DNA of 64,000 nt from Halopseudomonas xinjiangensis (GTDB lineage: Bacteria > Pseudomonadota > Gammaproteobacteria > Pseudomonadales > Pseudomonadaceae): NCBI GenBank assembly GCA_011050525.1, contig DRFO01000030.1:124001-188000 (forward strand), in the 5' to 3' direction. The notes beneath the pieces were generated by a model. That model was not told the origin of the DNA. It did not search any database and worked only from the letters and a program-made list of their open reading frames with translations. Positions 38,301 through 45,946 of this stretch are shown in pieces. Position 1 is the stretch's first letter. Every line of letters starts with the position of its first letter. The position numbers and the translations under genes were made by a program.

Positions 38301-40142
38301 AAGCTGGTGGCCGCATTCAATCATATGCATATATTCATTGATCCGGATCCGGACCCTGAAGCCAGTTTTATCGAGCGCGAACGATTGTTCAACCTGCCAC
38401 GGTCAAGCTGGAGTGATTACGACCGCGGTCTCATTTCTACAGGCGGCGGCATTTTCGAGCGCAGCCTGAAACGCATTGCTCTTACATCCGAAATGAAAAC
38501 GTTGTTCGATATTCAGGACGACAGTCTTACACCCGCGGAGCTGATTCATCAATTGCTCAAGGCGCCGGTTGACCTGATATGGAATGGTGGTATCGGAACC
38601 TACGTCAAAAGCGCAGCTGAAAGCCATGCAGACGCAGGCGATAAAGCTAACGACGCGCTGCGGGTAAATGGGGTAGACCTTCGTTGCAAGGTAATAGGCG
38701 AGGGCGGCAATCTGGGCATGACCCAGCGCTCACGCATTGAGTACAGCCTGAACGGCGGCGCGGTTAATACGGACTTTATCGACAACGCGGGCGGGGTTGA
38801 CTGCTCCGACCACGAAGTCAATATCAAGATACTGCTCAACGAGGTGGTCGTTGCCCAGGATATGACGGGCAAGCAGCGCAATAGCCTGCTTGCCAGCATG
38901 ACTGAGCAGGTAGCCGATCTGGTGTTGGCGAACAACTACAAGCAGACCCAGGCGATCAGTCTGGCTGAACGCCAGGCCAGAAAATCAATGGGCGAGTACC
39001 GGCGGTTTATCAGCGCCATGGAAAGTAACGGCAAGCTCAGCCGATCTCTGGAATTCATTCCCGAGGACGAACTTCTGGCTGATCGATCGGCACAAGGCAA
39101 CGGGCTGACCCGCGCCGAGTTGTCTGTTCTGATCTCCTATTCCAAGGCGGACCTGAAGGAAACACTGGCGGCGTCGGCTGTTCCGGAGGATGAGTATCTG
39201 GCCCGAGAGCTGGAGACGGCATTTCCTGACATGCTGGTCAGGAAACATGGTCCGGCTCTGGCAGAACACCGCTTGCGCCGGGAGATTATTGCCACGCAGT
39301 TGGCCAATGATCTGGTTAACCACATGGGTATTACCTTTCTGCGGCGCCTGGAACAGTCTACGGGGGCACAGGCTGGAGACATCGCCAAAGTCTATGTGGT
39401 CGCCCGGGATATTTTCCGTCTCAAATCACAGTTCGCTGAAATTGAACATCTCGATTACCAGGTACCGGCCGACGTGCAATACCAGTTGATGGACGACCTG
39501 ATGCGTCTGGGCCGACGCGCCACACGCTGGTTTATCCGCAATCGCCGGCTGGACCTGAATGCCGCGCAGGAAGTGGCGCATTTCGCACCCCGCATAGAAG
39601 CCCTGTCCAAGCAGTTCGATAGTCTCGTCGAAGGGCCGGTGAGAGCGCAGTGGGAGTCGAAGTACAATGATTACGTCGGATCAGGCGTGCCGGAAAACAT
39701 CGCCAGATCGATTGCCGCGACCGGTCACTTTTACACGATGCTGGGCATCATAGAGGCGGCAGACGCTACCGGGCAGCCGACTGAACGGGTCGCCCATGTG
39801 TTTTTTGCGTTGGGGAGCGAGTTGCAATTGCCTTGGTTTGGCCAGTTGGTAACCAATCTCTCGGTCGAAAACCACTGGCAAGCGCTCGCCCGCGAAAGCT
39901 ATCGTGACGATCTGGATTGGCAGGTGCGAACCATGACAGTTTCGGCATTGCAGATGGGCGGAACCGAGTTGACGGTGGAGGAAATCGTCAGCGTCTGGCT
40001 GGAACGCAACATGCTTCTGGTGCAGCGCTGGCGTGCCATGCTGCTTGATCTGAAAAGTACTGGTATAGGGGATTACCCAATGGTGTCGGTGGCTATGCGA
40101 GAATTGACGGATCTGGCGCAGAACGCCCGCCACCCCAGTTGA
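35301..40142 (+). CDS. gdhB: NAD-specific glutamate dehydrogenase, large type (GdhB)
   Basis: 1613 residues, the 180-kDa class of NAD-dependent glutamate dehydrogenases; oxidatively deaminates glutamate to 2-oxoglutarate for catabolism. N-terminal ACT-like regulatory segments (1 to about 700), then the catalytic core with LRGGKVARGGLRWSDR, VIVPVGAKGGFVPRR (active-site lysine region, about residue 848), VLGIGDMGGDVFGNGM (NAD-binding, about 981) and IGEGGNLGMTQ (about 1132). ATG 35301 follows CGGAGGAACC; the upstream in-frame start at 35277 lies in the ribosome-site region. Single gene, divergent from moxR. Confidence 0.97.
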   Translation: MAFIMANSKYEFLEILQNRLQKHVEPTEKGDIARFNQQFFGIVPLEELSDRHDSDLLGCTLSFWRFFQQFDGMEQKIRVFNPETQQHGWESTHSVVEILHRDSPFLVDSVRMELKRQGHMIHTLQNSVMQVERDGQGQLIAVHDPVQKSAAACPESVMFIEIDRCSSSRELRAVQSGLVDALAHVRAAVGDFPAMTQRLRNVVEGLNGETQPFFSVEEREEAKAFLEWLLADHFTFLGYECFSIREGLPSGRLGIQGEQSLGVSAHNPLDDITDGLPEEVLGYLQAPVLLSFAKASRFSRVHRPAYPDYVSVREVNEQGEVLAEHRFMGLYTSRVYTDSVNNIPHLRRKVEQLRSEVGLNPESHLGKDLDRVLQVLPRDDLFQMSRELLRDTVVSIVQMQERARIRLFLRRGNYGRFYYCLAYVPRDIYSTDIRMKIQRVLMDRLQSTECEFWTYFSESVLTRTQFILRVDPTKIQEIDHVKIEQDVIQACRSWHDDFNDRLHDSLGEAGATEAWSDFGGSFPAGYSERFTTASAVVDLKHLLALNQENPLGMSFYQPLTQKTGVLHCKLYHVDQPLPLSDVMPILENLGLRVMGEFPFSIERADGKTFWIHDFEFTYALDSGQDIQEVNQLFRDAFITVWRGQAENDAFNRLVLLSSMSWRDVALLRTYARYIKQIRMGFELPYLANTLVAHAPVARELVRLFKTRFYLARKSSAAELEEKLEQAIISALEGVAVLNEDRILRRYLDLIKATLRTNFYQNDSSGQPKDYISIKLDPQRIPELPLPRPMYEVYVYSPRFEGVHLRGGKVARGGLRWSDREEDYRTEVLGLVKAQQVKNAVIVPVGAKGGFVPRRLPVGGTRDEVQQEAIACYRLFIQGLLDLTDNLVDGVVVPPSQVVRHDEDDPYLVVAADKGTATFSDIANGIAADYDFWLGDAFASGGSAGYDHKQMGITAKGAWVSVQRHFRELGLNIQEESVTVLGIGDMGGDVFGNGMLLSRKLKLVAAFNHMHIFIDPDPDPEASFIERERLFNLPRSSWSDYDRGLISTGGGIFERSLKRIALTSEMKTLFDIQDDSLTPAELIHQLLKAPVDLIWNGGIGTYVKSAAESHADAGDKANDALRVNGVDLRCKVIGEGGNLGMTQRSRIEYSLNGGAVNTDFIDNAGGVDCSDHEVNIKILLNEVVVAQDMTGKQRNSLLASMTEQVADLVLANNYKQTQAISLAERQARKSMGEYRRFISAMESNGKLSRSLEFIPEDELLADRSAQGNGLTRAELSVLISYSKADLKETLAASAVPEDEYLARELETAFPDMLVRKHGPALAEHRLRREIIATQLANDLVNHMGITFLRRLEQSTGAQAGDIAKVYVVARDIFRLKSQFAEIEHLDYQVPADVQYQLMDDLMRLGRRATRWFIRNRRLDLNAAQEVAHFAPRIEALSKQFDSLVEGPVRAQWESKYNDYVGSGVPENIARSIAATGHFYTMLGIIEAADATGQPTERVAHVFFALGSELQLPWFGQLVTNLSVENHWQALARESYRDDLDWQVRTMTVSALQMGGTELTVEEIVSVWLERNMLLVQRWRAMLLDLKSTGIGDYPMVSVAMRELTDLAQNARHPS

Positions 40143-40150
40143 GATGACAA

Positions 40151-40375
40151 ATGCAGCAACTGATTTTTGATTTGTCGCTACCCGCGGAACGTTACCTTGC
40201 GTGGTACCGTGGCAGCGCCAAGCGGGTATCGATGCTCAGCCGGGATGGGCGGCGGATCAGTCTGCCTGCCCATCACCTAAGGCCCTTTCTCACCCATCAG
40301 GGCATTTACGGCAGTTTTGTCATGAGCTTCACAGCGGATGGCAAGCTGTTGTCGTTGGAGCGTCTTGCTCCCTGA
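40151..40375 (+). CDS. DUF2835 family small protein
   Basis: 74 residues: MQQLIFDLSLPAERYLAWYRGSA start, RRISLPAHHLRPFLTHQGIYGSF middle and the KLLSLERL end are the DUF2835 pattern. Soluble and basic, with no signal. The gene starts eight bases after the gdhB stop, so it is probably co-transcribed with gdhB, and precedes pyrD by 45 bases. Function unknown. Confidence 0.85.
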   Translation: MQQLIFDLSLPAERYLAWYRGSAKRVSMLSRDGRRISLPAHHLRPFLTHQGIYGSFVMSFTADGKLLSLERLAP

Positions 40376-40420
40376 ACCGGTATACTCTGCGCCGTCATTC
40401 GCTTATCAAGGTCTCCCGCC

Positions 40421-41449
40421 ATGTACTCCACCCTGCGCTCTGTGCTGTTTCGTTTGCCCGCCGAGACTTCCCATGACTTGGCGCTAGATGCAATCGGAGC
40501 GGCAGGCCGTCTCAATCTGGCTGGCCAGTTGGCCCGTCCGGTACCGGCTCAGCCTGTTGAAGTGATGGGGCTTACATTTGACAACCCCGTTGGGTTGGCG
40601 GCTGGGCTGGACAAGAATGCGGTAGCGGTAGACGGGATGGCAGCGCTGGGTTTCGGGTTTCTGGAGGTCGGTACCGTCACACCGAGACCCCAGCCAGGAA
40701 ATCCCAAACCACGAATGTTCCGCCTACCTGAACAGCAAGCCATCATCAATCGCATGGGCTTCAACAATCAGGGCGTTGACGCCTTGCTCGAGCGCTTGGG
40801 CCATGTGCGTCACAAAGGCGTGCTGGGTATCAATATCGGTAAGAACGCTGCCACCCCCGTTGAGCGCGCCGTGGACGATTATCTTTACTGTCTGCGCAAG
40901 GTCTATTCTCGCGCCAGCTACGTCACCGTCAACTTGTCTTCACCGAATACTCCCGGTTTGCGTACCCTGCAGTACGGGGACACCCTGAAAGAGTTGCTGG
41001 GACAGATCAAGGCATGCCAGCTGTTGCTTAGCCAGGAGCAGGACCGTTACGTGCCGATAGCCATCAAGATTGCTCCGGACATGACGCCAGAGGAGTTGAC
41101 CCTTGTCGCTGGAACCCTGGTGGAGCAGGGCATGGACGGGGTGATCGCCACCAATACCACCCTTGATCGCGCGGCTGTTAACGGACTGGAGCATGCGGAG
41201 GAAGCTGGCGGGCTGTCAGGCGGCCCCTTGACCAAAACTTCTACAGAGGTCATTCGTGTGCTGGCTGAAACGTTGAACGGCCGACTGCCGATTATTGGGG
41301 TGGGGGGAATACTGACCGGCGCCGACGCGGCTGAGAAAATAGCGGCCGGGGCAAAACTGGTCCAGCTGTACAGCGGCTTTATCTACCGCGGCCCCGAATT
41401 GATCGGTGAGTGTGCGGATGCCATTGCAGCGATGGACAGTGGTAGGTAG
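40421..41449 (+). CDS. pyrD: Dihydroorotate dehydrogenase, quinone-dependent class 2 (PyrD)
   Basis: 342 residues. Oxidises dihydroorotate to orotate at the inner membrane in pyrimidine synthesis. The N-terminal amphipathic helical extension ([17 protein letters not shown]) marks class 2; [11 protein letters not shown] carries the catalytic serine (about 175), [12 protein letters not shown] and [13 protein letters not shown] bind FMN. ATG 40421. Three successive hairpins follow the stop before convergent rmf. Confidence 0.97.
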   Translation: MYSTLRSVLFRLPAETSHDLALDAIGAAGRLNLAGQLARPVPAQPVEVMGLTFDNPVGLAAGLDKNAVAVDGMAALGFGFLEVGTVTPRPQPGNPKPRMFRLPEQQAIINRMGFNNQGVDALLERLGHVRHKGVLGINIGKNAATPVERAVDDYLYCLRKVYSRASYVTVNLSSPNTPGLRTLQYGDTLKELLGQIKACQLLLSQEQDRYVPIAIKIAPDMTPEELTLVAGTLVEQGMDGVIATNTTLDRAAVNGLEHAEEAGGLSGGPLTKTSTEVIRVLAETLNGRLPIIGVGGILTGADAAEKIAAGAKLVQLYSGFIYRGPELIGECADAIAAMDSGR

Positions 41450-41470
41450 AGCCTGATTGGCCCCCTGGTT

Positions 41471-41529
41471 GGCCCCCGCGCTGCGGGGGCCGGTTGGGCC
41501 TTGAAGGCCCGGCGCTCTGAAGAAGCGCC
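41471..41529. terminator. Three consecutive hairpins between pyrD and rmf
   Basis: GGCCCCCGC-gct-GCGGGGGCC (41471-41491), GGGCC-ttgaa-GGCCC (41496-41510) and GGCGCT-ctgaaga-AGCGCC (41511-41529) lie side by side. None has a proper T tract, so they are likely mRNA 3'-end stabilisers or a weak bidirectional terminator for the two convergent genes. Confidence 0.6.
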
Positions 41530-41552
41530 CAGGGAAATTCTCTATCGGGGTG

Positions 41553-41768
41553 TTAGCCTACAGCGTGCATCTCGTTTAACCGGTGCACGCCTGATATGCC
41601 CTTGAAGCCGGCCCAGTGGTCGGCCCGGCCTTCACGCCAGCCATTGATCCAGTTCTGTCGTGTGCTAGCGTTGTTGAAGGGGCAGGAATCTTGGGATTTG
41701 CCATGAACACCATTCTGATAACCGCGTAGAAATGCTCGGTCCATCGGATCACGCTTAAGTCTTCTCAT
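41553..41768 (-). CDS. rmf: Ribosome modulation factor (Rmf)
   Basis: 71 residues, highly basic. MRRLKRDPMDRAFLRGYQNGVHGKSQDSCPF and the WINGWREGRADHW segment are typical of Rmf, which pairs 70S ribosomes into inactive 100S dimers in stationary phase. ATG 41768 has no strong Shine-Dalgarno directly upstream; instead the leader holds stable hairpins (next entries), consistent with post-transcriptional control. Confidence 0.94.
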   Translation of the reverse strand: MRRLKRDPMDRAFLRGYQNGVHGKSQDSCPFNNASTRQNWINGWREGRADHWAGFKGISGVHRLNEMHAVG

Positions 41769-41797
41769 AAGGTAGAGCCCTCATTTGATATGACAAA

Positions 41798-41875
41798 CCC
41801 GGCTCAGGGTTGCCCCAAACCGGGAATCGGCACACGGGGAAATGCCCAGTGTGCCCATGAACCGATCCGGGAGAC
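41798..41875 (-). ncRNA. Structured 5' leader of rmf (rmf RNA motif candidate)
   Basis: On the minus strand, 30-105 bases before the rmf ATG, two stem-loops form: GGCACAC / GTGTGCC at 41829-41855, extended inside by GGG/CCC and outside by ATCGG / CCGAT, and CCCGG...CCGGG at 41798-41824 with an inner GGG/CCC pairing. A conserved RNA structure upstream of rmf, the rmf motif, is described for Pseudomonas (established knowledge). I infer that this is it from position and hairpin number, not from alignment. Confidence 0.55.
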
Positions 41876-41954
41876 CGGCTACATGTTCGGTAGCGCCGTG
41901 CGATCTATCTCACTGTTGTACCTTACTGAAAGCGTGTGCCCAAAGAACCAATTG

Positions 41955-41988
41955 GCATACCCGGCGAGCTTTTTAAAGCCGGGTATGC
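41955..41988. promoter_or_regulatory. Perfect 11-bp inverted repeat in the rlmKL leader
   Basis: GCATACCCGGC (41955-41965), 12-base AT-rich loop, GCCGGGTATGC (41978-41988), ending 34 bases before the rlmKL ATG. It could be an RNA hairpin in the leader or an operator. No T run follows, so it is not a simple terminator on the plus strand. On the minus strand it would lie upstream of the rmf leader, near the rmf promoter. Confidence 0.6.
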
Positions 41989-42022
41989 AACAAAACTGAA
42001 ACAGATTCTGGAAATCAATAAG

Positions 42023-44296
42023 ATGCGTAAGACCTTTGAATTTTTCGTCACCTGCCCGAAAGGTATCGAAAGCCTGCTGCTCGACGAACTCCAGAGTCTG
42101 GGGGCAGAATCCCCACGGGAAACCGTGGCAGGCGTGCATGTTCAGGGCGATCTGGAGTTGGGATATCGGGTATGCCTGTGGTCCCGGTTGGCGAATCGGG
42201 TGTTGCTGGTCCTTGACCGATTTGGCGTGGCTGATGCCCAGGGCCTTTACGACGGCGTGGCGCGCATTGACTGGGCTGAGCATATGAGCCCGGATGGCAG
42301 CCTGGCGGTGGATTTCACCGGGGTATTGCCGGGAGTGGACAATACCCACTTCGGGTCGCTCAAGGTGAAGGACGCGATCGTGGATTGCCTGCGTCAGCCT
42401 GATGGCAGTCGTCCTTCGGTCGACAAGATCAGCCCGCATCTGCGCATCAACGTCTTTTGCCGCAGCAGTGAGGCTCAGCTGGCCATCGATCTGTCCGGCA
42501 ACAGTCTTCACCAGCGCGGTTATCGCTTGCAGCAGGGCGCTGCGCCCCTCAAGGAAAACCTCGCTGCGGCCATATTGATCAGGGCGGGCTGGCCGCAACT
42601 GGCAGCACAAGGGCAGGCCCTGGCCGACCCTATGTGCGGGTCTGGTACCTTCCTTGTGGAAGCGGCTCTGATGGCTGCGGATGTGGCGCCCAACCTGCAC
42701 AGGGCGCACTGGGGTTTCAGCCAATGGCGCCAGCACCAGCCGACCGTCTGGGACGCGCTGCTGCAAACCGCGCAAACCCGTGCTGCGGCAGGGCTGGCGA
42801 AAACGCCGGCGTGGATTCGAGGCTACGAAGCCGATCCGCGCCTGCTGCAACCGCTGCGTAACAACATCCAGCGCGCCGGTCTCACCGAGTGGGTCAAGGT
42901 TTACCAGGGCGAACTGGCGACCTTTGCCCCAAGTCCGGACCGCGGCCAGACCGGTCTGATCGTCTGCAACCCGCCTTACGGGGAGCGCCTGGGCGACGCG
43001 GCAAGCCTGGTTTATCTGTATCAGAAGCTTGGCGAAGTATTGCGAGAACAGTGCCTCGGCTGGCAGGCCGCGATTTTCACCGGCAATCCAGATCTGGGCA
43101 AACGCATGGGAATACGCAGCCACAAGCAGTATTCGCTGTTTAACGGAGCCATCCCCTGCAAGCTGTTGATGATGGACTTGATGCCCGAACGTTTTGTGAC
43201 CGGGGCGAACGAACCCCGGCGCACAGGCCAGCCCAGCGCTTTATCATCCAACCCGCAGCCTGATCAGACCGAGTCTGACAACCAACAGAAACAAGTTAGT
43301 CCAGAGAACAGTGGGCAGGGGGCGCCACGCTCTGCAGAAAGTTCTGCCGCCCAGGCGCGACTGAGCGAGTCGTCCCAGATGTTCGCTAACCGGCTGAAGA
43401 AGAACGTGAAGAATATGGGTAAGTGGGCCCGACAGCAGGGCATCAGTTGCTACCGCGTGTACGATGCTGACATGCCTGAATTTGCCGTAGCGATTGATTT
43501 ATATGGCGACTGGGCTCATGTGCAGGAATACGCGGCGCCAGCGACCATCAGCGAGGACAAGGCCCAGGCGCGCCTGCAGGATGTACTGGTAGCCTTGCCC
43601 GATGTTCTGGGCATTCCCTCCAGTCAGGTGGTGCTCAAACAGCGGCTGAAGCAGGCAGGCAAACAGCAGTATCAGCGCATGGACCGGCGCGGACAGTTCA
43701 TGACCGTGCAGGAAGGACAGGTAAAGCTACTGGTCAATCTTACCGACTATCTGGACACCGGTCTGTTTCTTGACCATCGCCCGCTTAGGCTGCGTCTTGC
43801 TTCGGAAGCGCGGGGCAAGCGCTTCCTTAATCTGTTCTGTTATACCGCCAGCGCCAGCGTGCATGCAGCGGTAGCCGGTGCGCGTAAAACCACTAGTGTA
43901 GATCTGTCGAAAACCTATCTGGACTGGGCGCGCCGCAATCTGTCGCTGAACGGCTTGTCGGATCTGCATGAGCTGGTTCAGGCGGATGTGATGCAGTGGC
44001 TGGAGACGGACGGAGGAGAATACGACCTGATTTTCATTGATCCGCCGACGTTTTCCAACTCCAAACGATTGGAGGAGGTTTTCGATGTGCAGCGAGATCA
44101 TGTGCATCTGCTTGATCTGGCAATGGCGCGGCTGGCACCGGGCGGTACGCTGTACTTTTCCAACAATTTCCGACGGTTCCGTCTGGACCGGGCACTGGAA
44201 GCGAGCTACAAGGTCGAAGACATCTCTGCAGCGACCCTTGATAGGGATTTTCAGCGCAACAGCAAAATCCATCGAACATGGCGCATCAGCCGTTGA
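42023..44296 (+). CDS. rlmL: Fused 23S rRNA methyltransferase RlmL-RlmK
   Basis: 757 residues. N-terminal THUMP region and RlmL domain (G2445 N2-methylation) with MCGSGTFLVEAAL (about 205) and VCNPPYGERLGD (about 315); C-terminal RlmK domain (G2069 N7-methylation) with LNLFCYTASASVHAA (about 605) and IDPPTFSNSKR (about 672). ATG 42023 matches the usual start (RKTFEFFVTCPKG); the frame opens at 41936 but that part is the leader hairpin. A Ser/Gln/Pro-rich linker of about 60 residues (391-454) joins the domains, making the protein longer than the E. coli enzyme (about 702). Confidence 0.96.
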   Translation: MRKTFEFFVTCPKGIESLLLDELQSLGAESPRETVAGVHVQGDLELGYRVCLWSRLANRVLLVLDRFGVADAQGLYDGVARIDWAEHMSPDGSLAVDFTGVLPGVDNTHFGSLKVKDAIVDCLRQPDGSRPSVDKISPHLRINVFCRSSEAQLAIDLSGNSLHQRGYRLQQGAAPLKENLAAAILIRAGWPQLAAQGQALADPMCGSGTFLVEAALMAADVAPNLHRAHWGFSQWRQHQPTVWDALLQTAQTRAAAGLAKTPAWIRGYEADPRLLQPLRNNIQRAGLTEWVKVYQGELATFAPSPDRGQTGLIVCNPPYGERLGDAASLVYLYQKLGEVLREQCLGWQAAIFTGNPDLGKRMGIRSHKQYSLFNGAIPCKLLMMDLMPERFVTGANEPRRTGQPSALSSNPQPDQTESDNQQKQVSPENSGQGAPRSAESSAAQARLSESSQMFANRLKKNVKNMGKWARQQGISCYRVYDADMPEFAVAIDLYGDWAHVQEYAAPATISEDKAQARLQDVLVALPDVLGIPSSQVVLKQRLKQAGKQQYQRMDRRGQFMTVQEGQVKLLVNLTDYLDTGLFLDHRPLRLRLASEARGKRFLNLFCYTASASVHAAVAGARKTTSVDLSKTYLDWARRNLSLNGLSDLHELVQADVMQWLETDGGEYDLIFIDPPTFSNSKRLEEVFDVQRDHVHLLDLAMARLAPGGTLYFSNNFRRFRLDRALEASYKVEDISAATLDRDFQRNSKIHRTWRISR

Positions 44297-44349
44297 GCTG
44301 ATGCGCCATGCCGCTTCCCCCTTCCAGGATTTTCCAGAAGGGGAGGCGG
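44278..44349. terminator. Two stacked stem-loops between rlmKL and dacB
   Basis: ATGGCGCATCAGC (44278-44290) pairs perfectly with GCTGATGCGCCAT (44297-44309), the loop containing the rlmKL stop. CCGCTTCCCCCTTC (44311-44324) then pairs with GAAGGGGAGGCGG (44337-44349) with small mismatches. Both genes end here on opposite strands, so this is a bidirectional 3'-end structure even without long T runs. Confidence 0.7.
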
Positions 44350-44350
44350 G

Positions 44351-45823
44351 TTAGCGACTGGTAGCGATATCGGTCGGGGCCCGGCGATAAACATCCTTGA
44401 GCACCAGATCGAGCGCCTCGCGACTGGCGCCTGCCGACGCATGATTGACAATCGCCGTCACCGCCCAGCTTTGCCCATTGGCGTCCCGGGTAATGCCGGC
44501 AATCGCACGGACTCCACGCAATGACCCAGTCTTGATATGTGCCTGCCCAACCATGTCGGTATTGCGCAGCCGTCTTCTCATGGTGCCGTCCATCGCGGCC
44601 AGTGGCATTGAAGCTATGAACTCGGACGCATAGGGGCTGGCCCAGGCCTGTTGCAGCAGCTGCGCCATATCCCGGGCAGTAATACGTTCAATGCGAGACA
44701 GACCCGAACCGTTGTCTAGCACCAGCCCGTCAGGCTGGAGGCCTTTTTCCGTCAGCCATTTGTTGATCGTCCGGGTTGCTGCCTTATGGTCATCGATGTC
44801 TACCGAGCTCCGATTTTCCCGGCCTATGGTCAGAAACAGCTGTCTGGCCATGGTGTTGTTGCTGAACTTGTTGATATCGCGCACTACGCTGACCAGGTCC
44901 GGGGAGGTGCTGCGGGCCAGCAGCCTGGCATTGGACGGAGCCATGCCGAGTCGCGTGTCCCCTACGATGGTACCTCCCATCTCCTGCCAAAGAGCTCTTA
45001 TCATTCCGCCGGTATAGGTCTGGGAATCCAGCGCGGACAGATAGCGCTGAGCCGAGCATCCCTGATGCAGAGCCCCGGTCAGTGTAATCTGCGCGTGGGT
45101 CCCGCTGTCCTTGACTGAATAGGCCACATTCGGCCACGGGCAGGATTTTACCGCAGGCAGTATTTTGAGTTGATTGTTTACCGTGACTTCTGCGAGCGGC
45201 GGTTCCAGATGAGTGCGCACCTTGTCGCCTTCGGCAAAGCTGCTCAGCGTAAGCAGCTTGAGGTTGGTCAGCAGCGGGTCCGGCTCAACCAGGAAAGGAC
45301 GCGTCGGATCATTGCCGTCGTCCTTGAACGGCGCGGCATCCAGCGGCATCCGCAGGTCGCCGGGCTCCAGAACAAGATTGCCGCGCACAACATGCACACC
45401 GGCTGTACGCAACTCCCGCAGCATCAGCCATACACGCTCCATTGTCAGCTTCGGATCGCCGCTGCCACTGAATACCAGATCGCCCTGCAGCTCGCCATTG
45501 CGCACCGGACCGGTGCCATAGAAATCCGACTGCCACTGGTAAGTCGGGCCCAGAAGTTCAAGGGCGGCATAGGTGGTAACCAGTTTCATTGTGGAAGCTG
45601 GATTGAATACCTGGTCAGCGTTAACGAACTGGGACATGCCTTGTCCCTCAAGCGGTATGACGGCGAGTGAAAAAGCCTGGGCTGGTACTCTGGCCGAGGC
45701 CAGAGCCGAGCTGATCTGCGAAGGCAGCTTGCCCACATCCGCCGCAAGGGCTGCAACGGGCATCATGATAATCCCCACTGCCGGTATCAGGCAGCGGAGT
45801 GAAATTTTGAGAGAGTTGAGCAT
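44351..45823 (-). CDS. dacB: D-alanyl-D-alanine carboxypeptidase/endopeptidase, PBP4 type (DacB)
   Basis: 490 residues from ATG 45823 (GGAG about ten bases upstream); the frame extends to 45907 but those residues lack a site. Signal peptide cleaved near ALA-AD (about 28). Penicillin-binding motifs: PASTMK (Ser77, Lys80), SNN in KFSNNTMARQ, and HIKTGSL. The insert domain between motif 1 and 2 is that of class C PBP4. It trims peptidoglycan cross-links, and in Pseudomonas inactive dacB is linked to AmpC induction (family knowledge). Confidence 0.95.
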   Translation of the reverse strand: MLNSLKISLRCLIPAVGIIMMPVAALAADVGKLPSQISSALASARVPAQAFSLAVIPLEGQGMSQFVNADQVFNPASTMKLVTTYAALELLGPTYQWQSDFYGTGPVRNGELQGDLVFSGSGDPKLTMERVWLMLRELRTAGVHVVRGNLVLEPGDLRMPLDAAPFKDDGNDPTRPFLVEPDPLLTNLKLLTLSSFAEGDKVRTHLEPPLAEVTVNNQLKILPAVKSCPWPNVAYSVKDSGTHAQITLTGALHQGCSAQRYLSALDSQTYTGGMIRALWQEMGGTIVGDTRLGMAPSNARLLARSTSPDLVSVVRDINKFSNNTMARQLFLTIGRENRSSVDIDDHKAATRTINKWLTEKGLQPDGLVLDNGSGLSRIERITARDMAQLLQQAWASPYASEFIASMPLAAMDGTMRRRLRNTDMVGQAHIKTGSLRGVRAIAGITRDANGQSWAVTAIVNHASAGASREALDLVLKDVYRRAPTDIATSR

Positions 45824-45946
45824 TAAATAATTACTCCGGGTGCAACGAGTAGCGAAGGCGTATTCCCCTGCTTTGCTGTCAGGGTGTTGTAGTGAGGTCA
45901 TCATCACTTAATAAAAGTGCGCCGCCAAGAAGAAAGCGATTGACGG

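Noticed and set aside
41790-41999. 69-codon frame between rmf and rlmKL
   Set aside because: No Shine-Dalgarno, and it covers the rmf leader hairpins and the rlmKL palindrome; the sequence is better explained as structured non-coding DNA.
41769-42022. tRNA or riboswitch in the rmf-rlmKL gap
   Set aside because: No cloverleaf or T-loop consensus could be found; the hairpins fit an rmf leader instead.
41879-43123. 414-codon minus-strand frame opposite rlmKL
   Set aside because: Antisense shadow of a clear methyltransferase gene; no ribosome site or recognisable domain.
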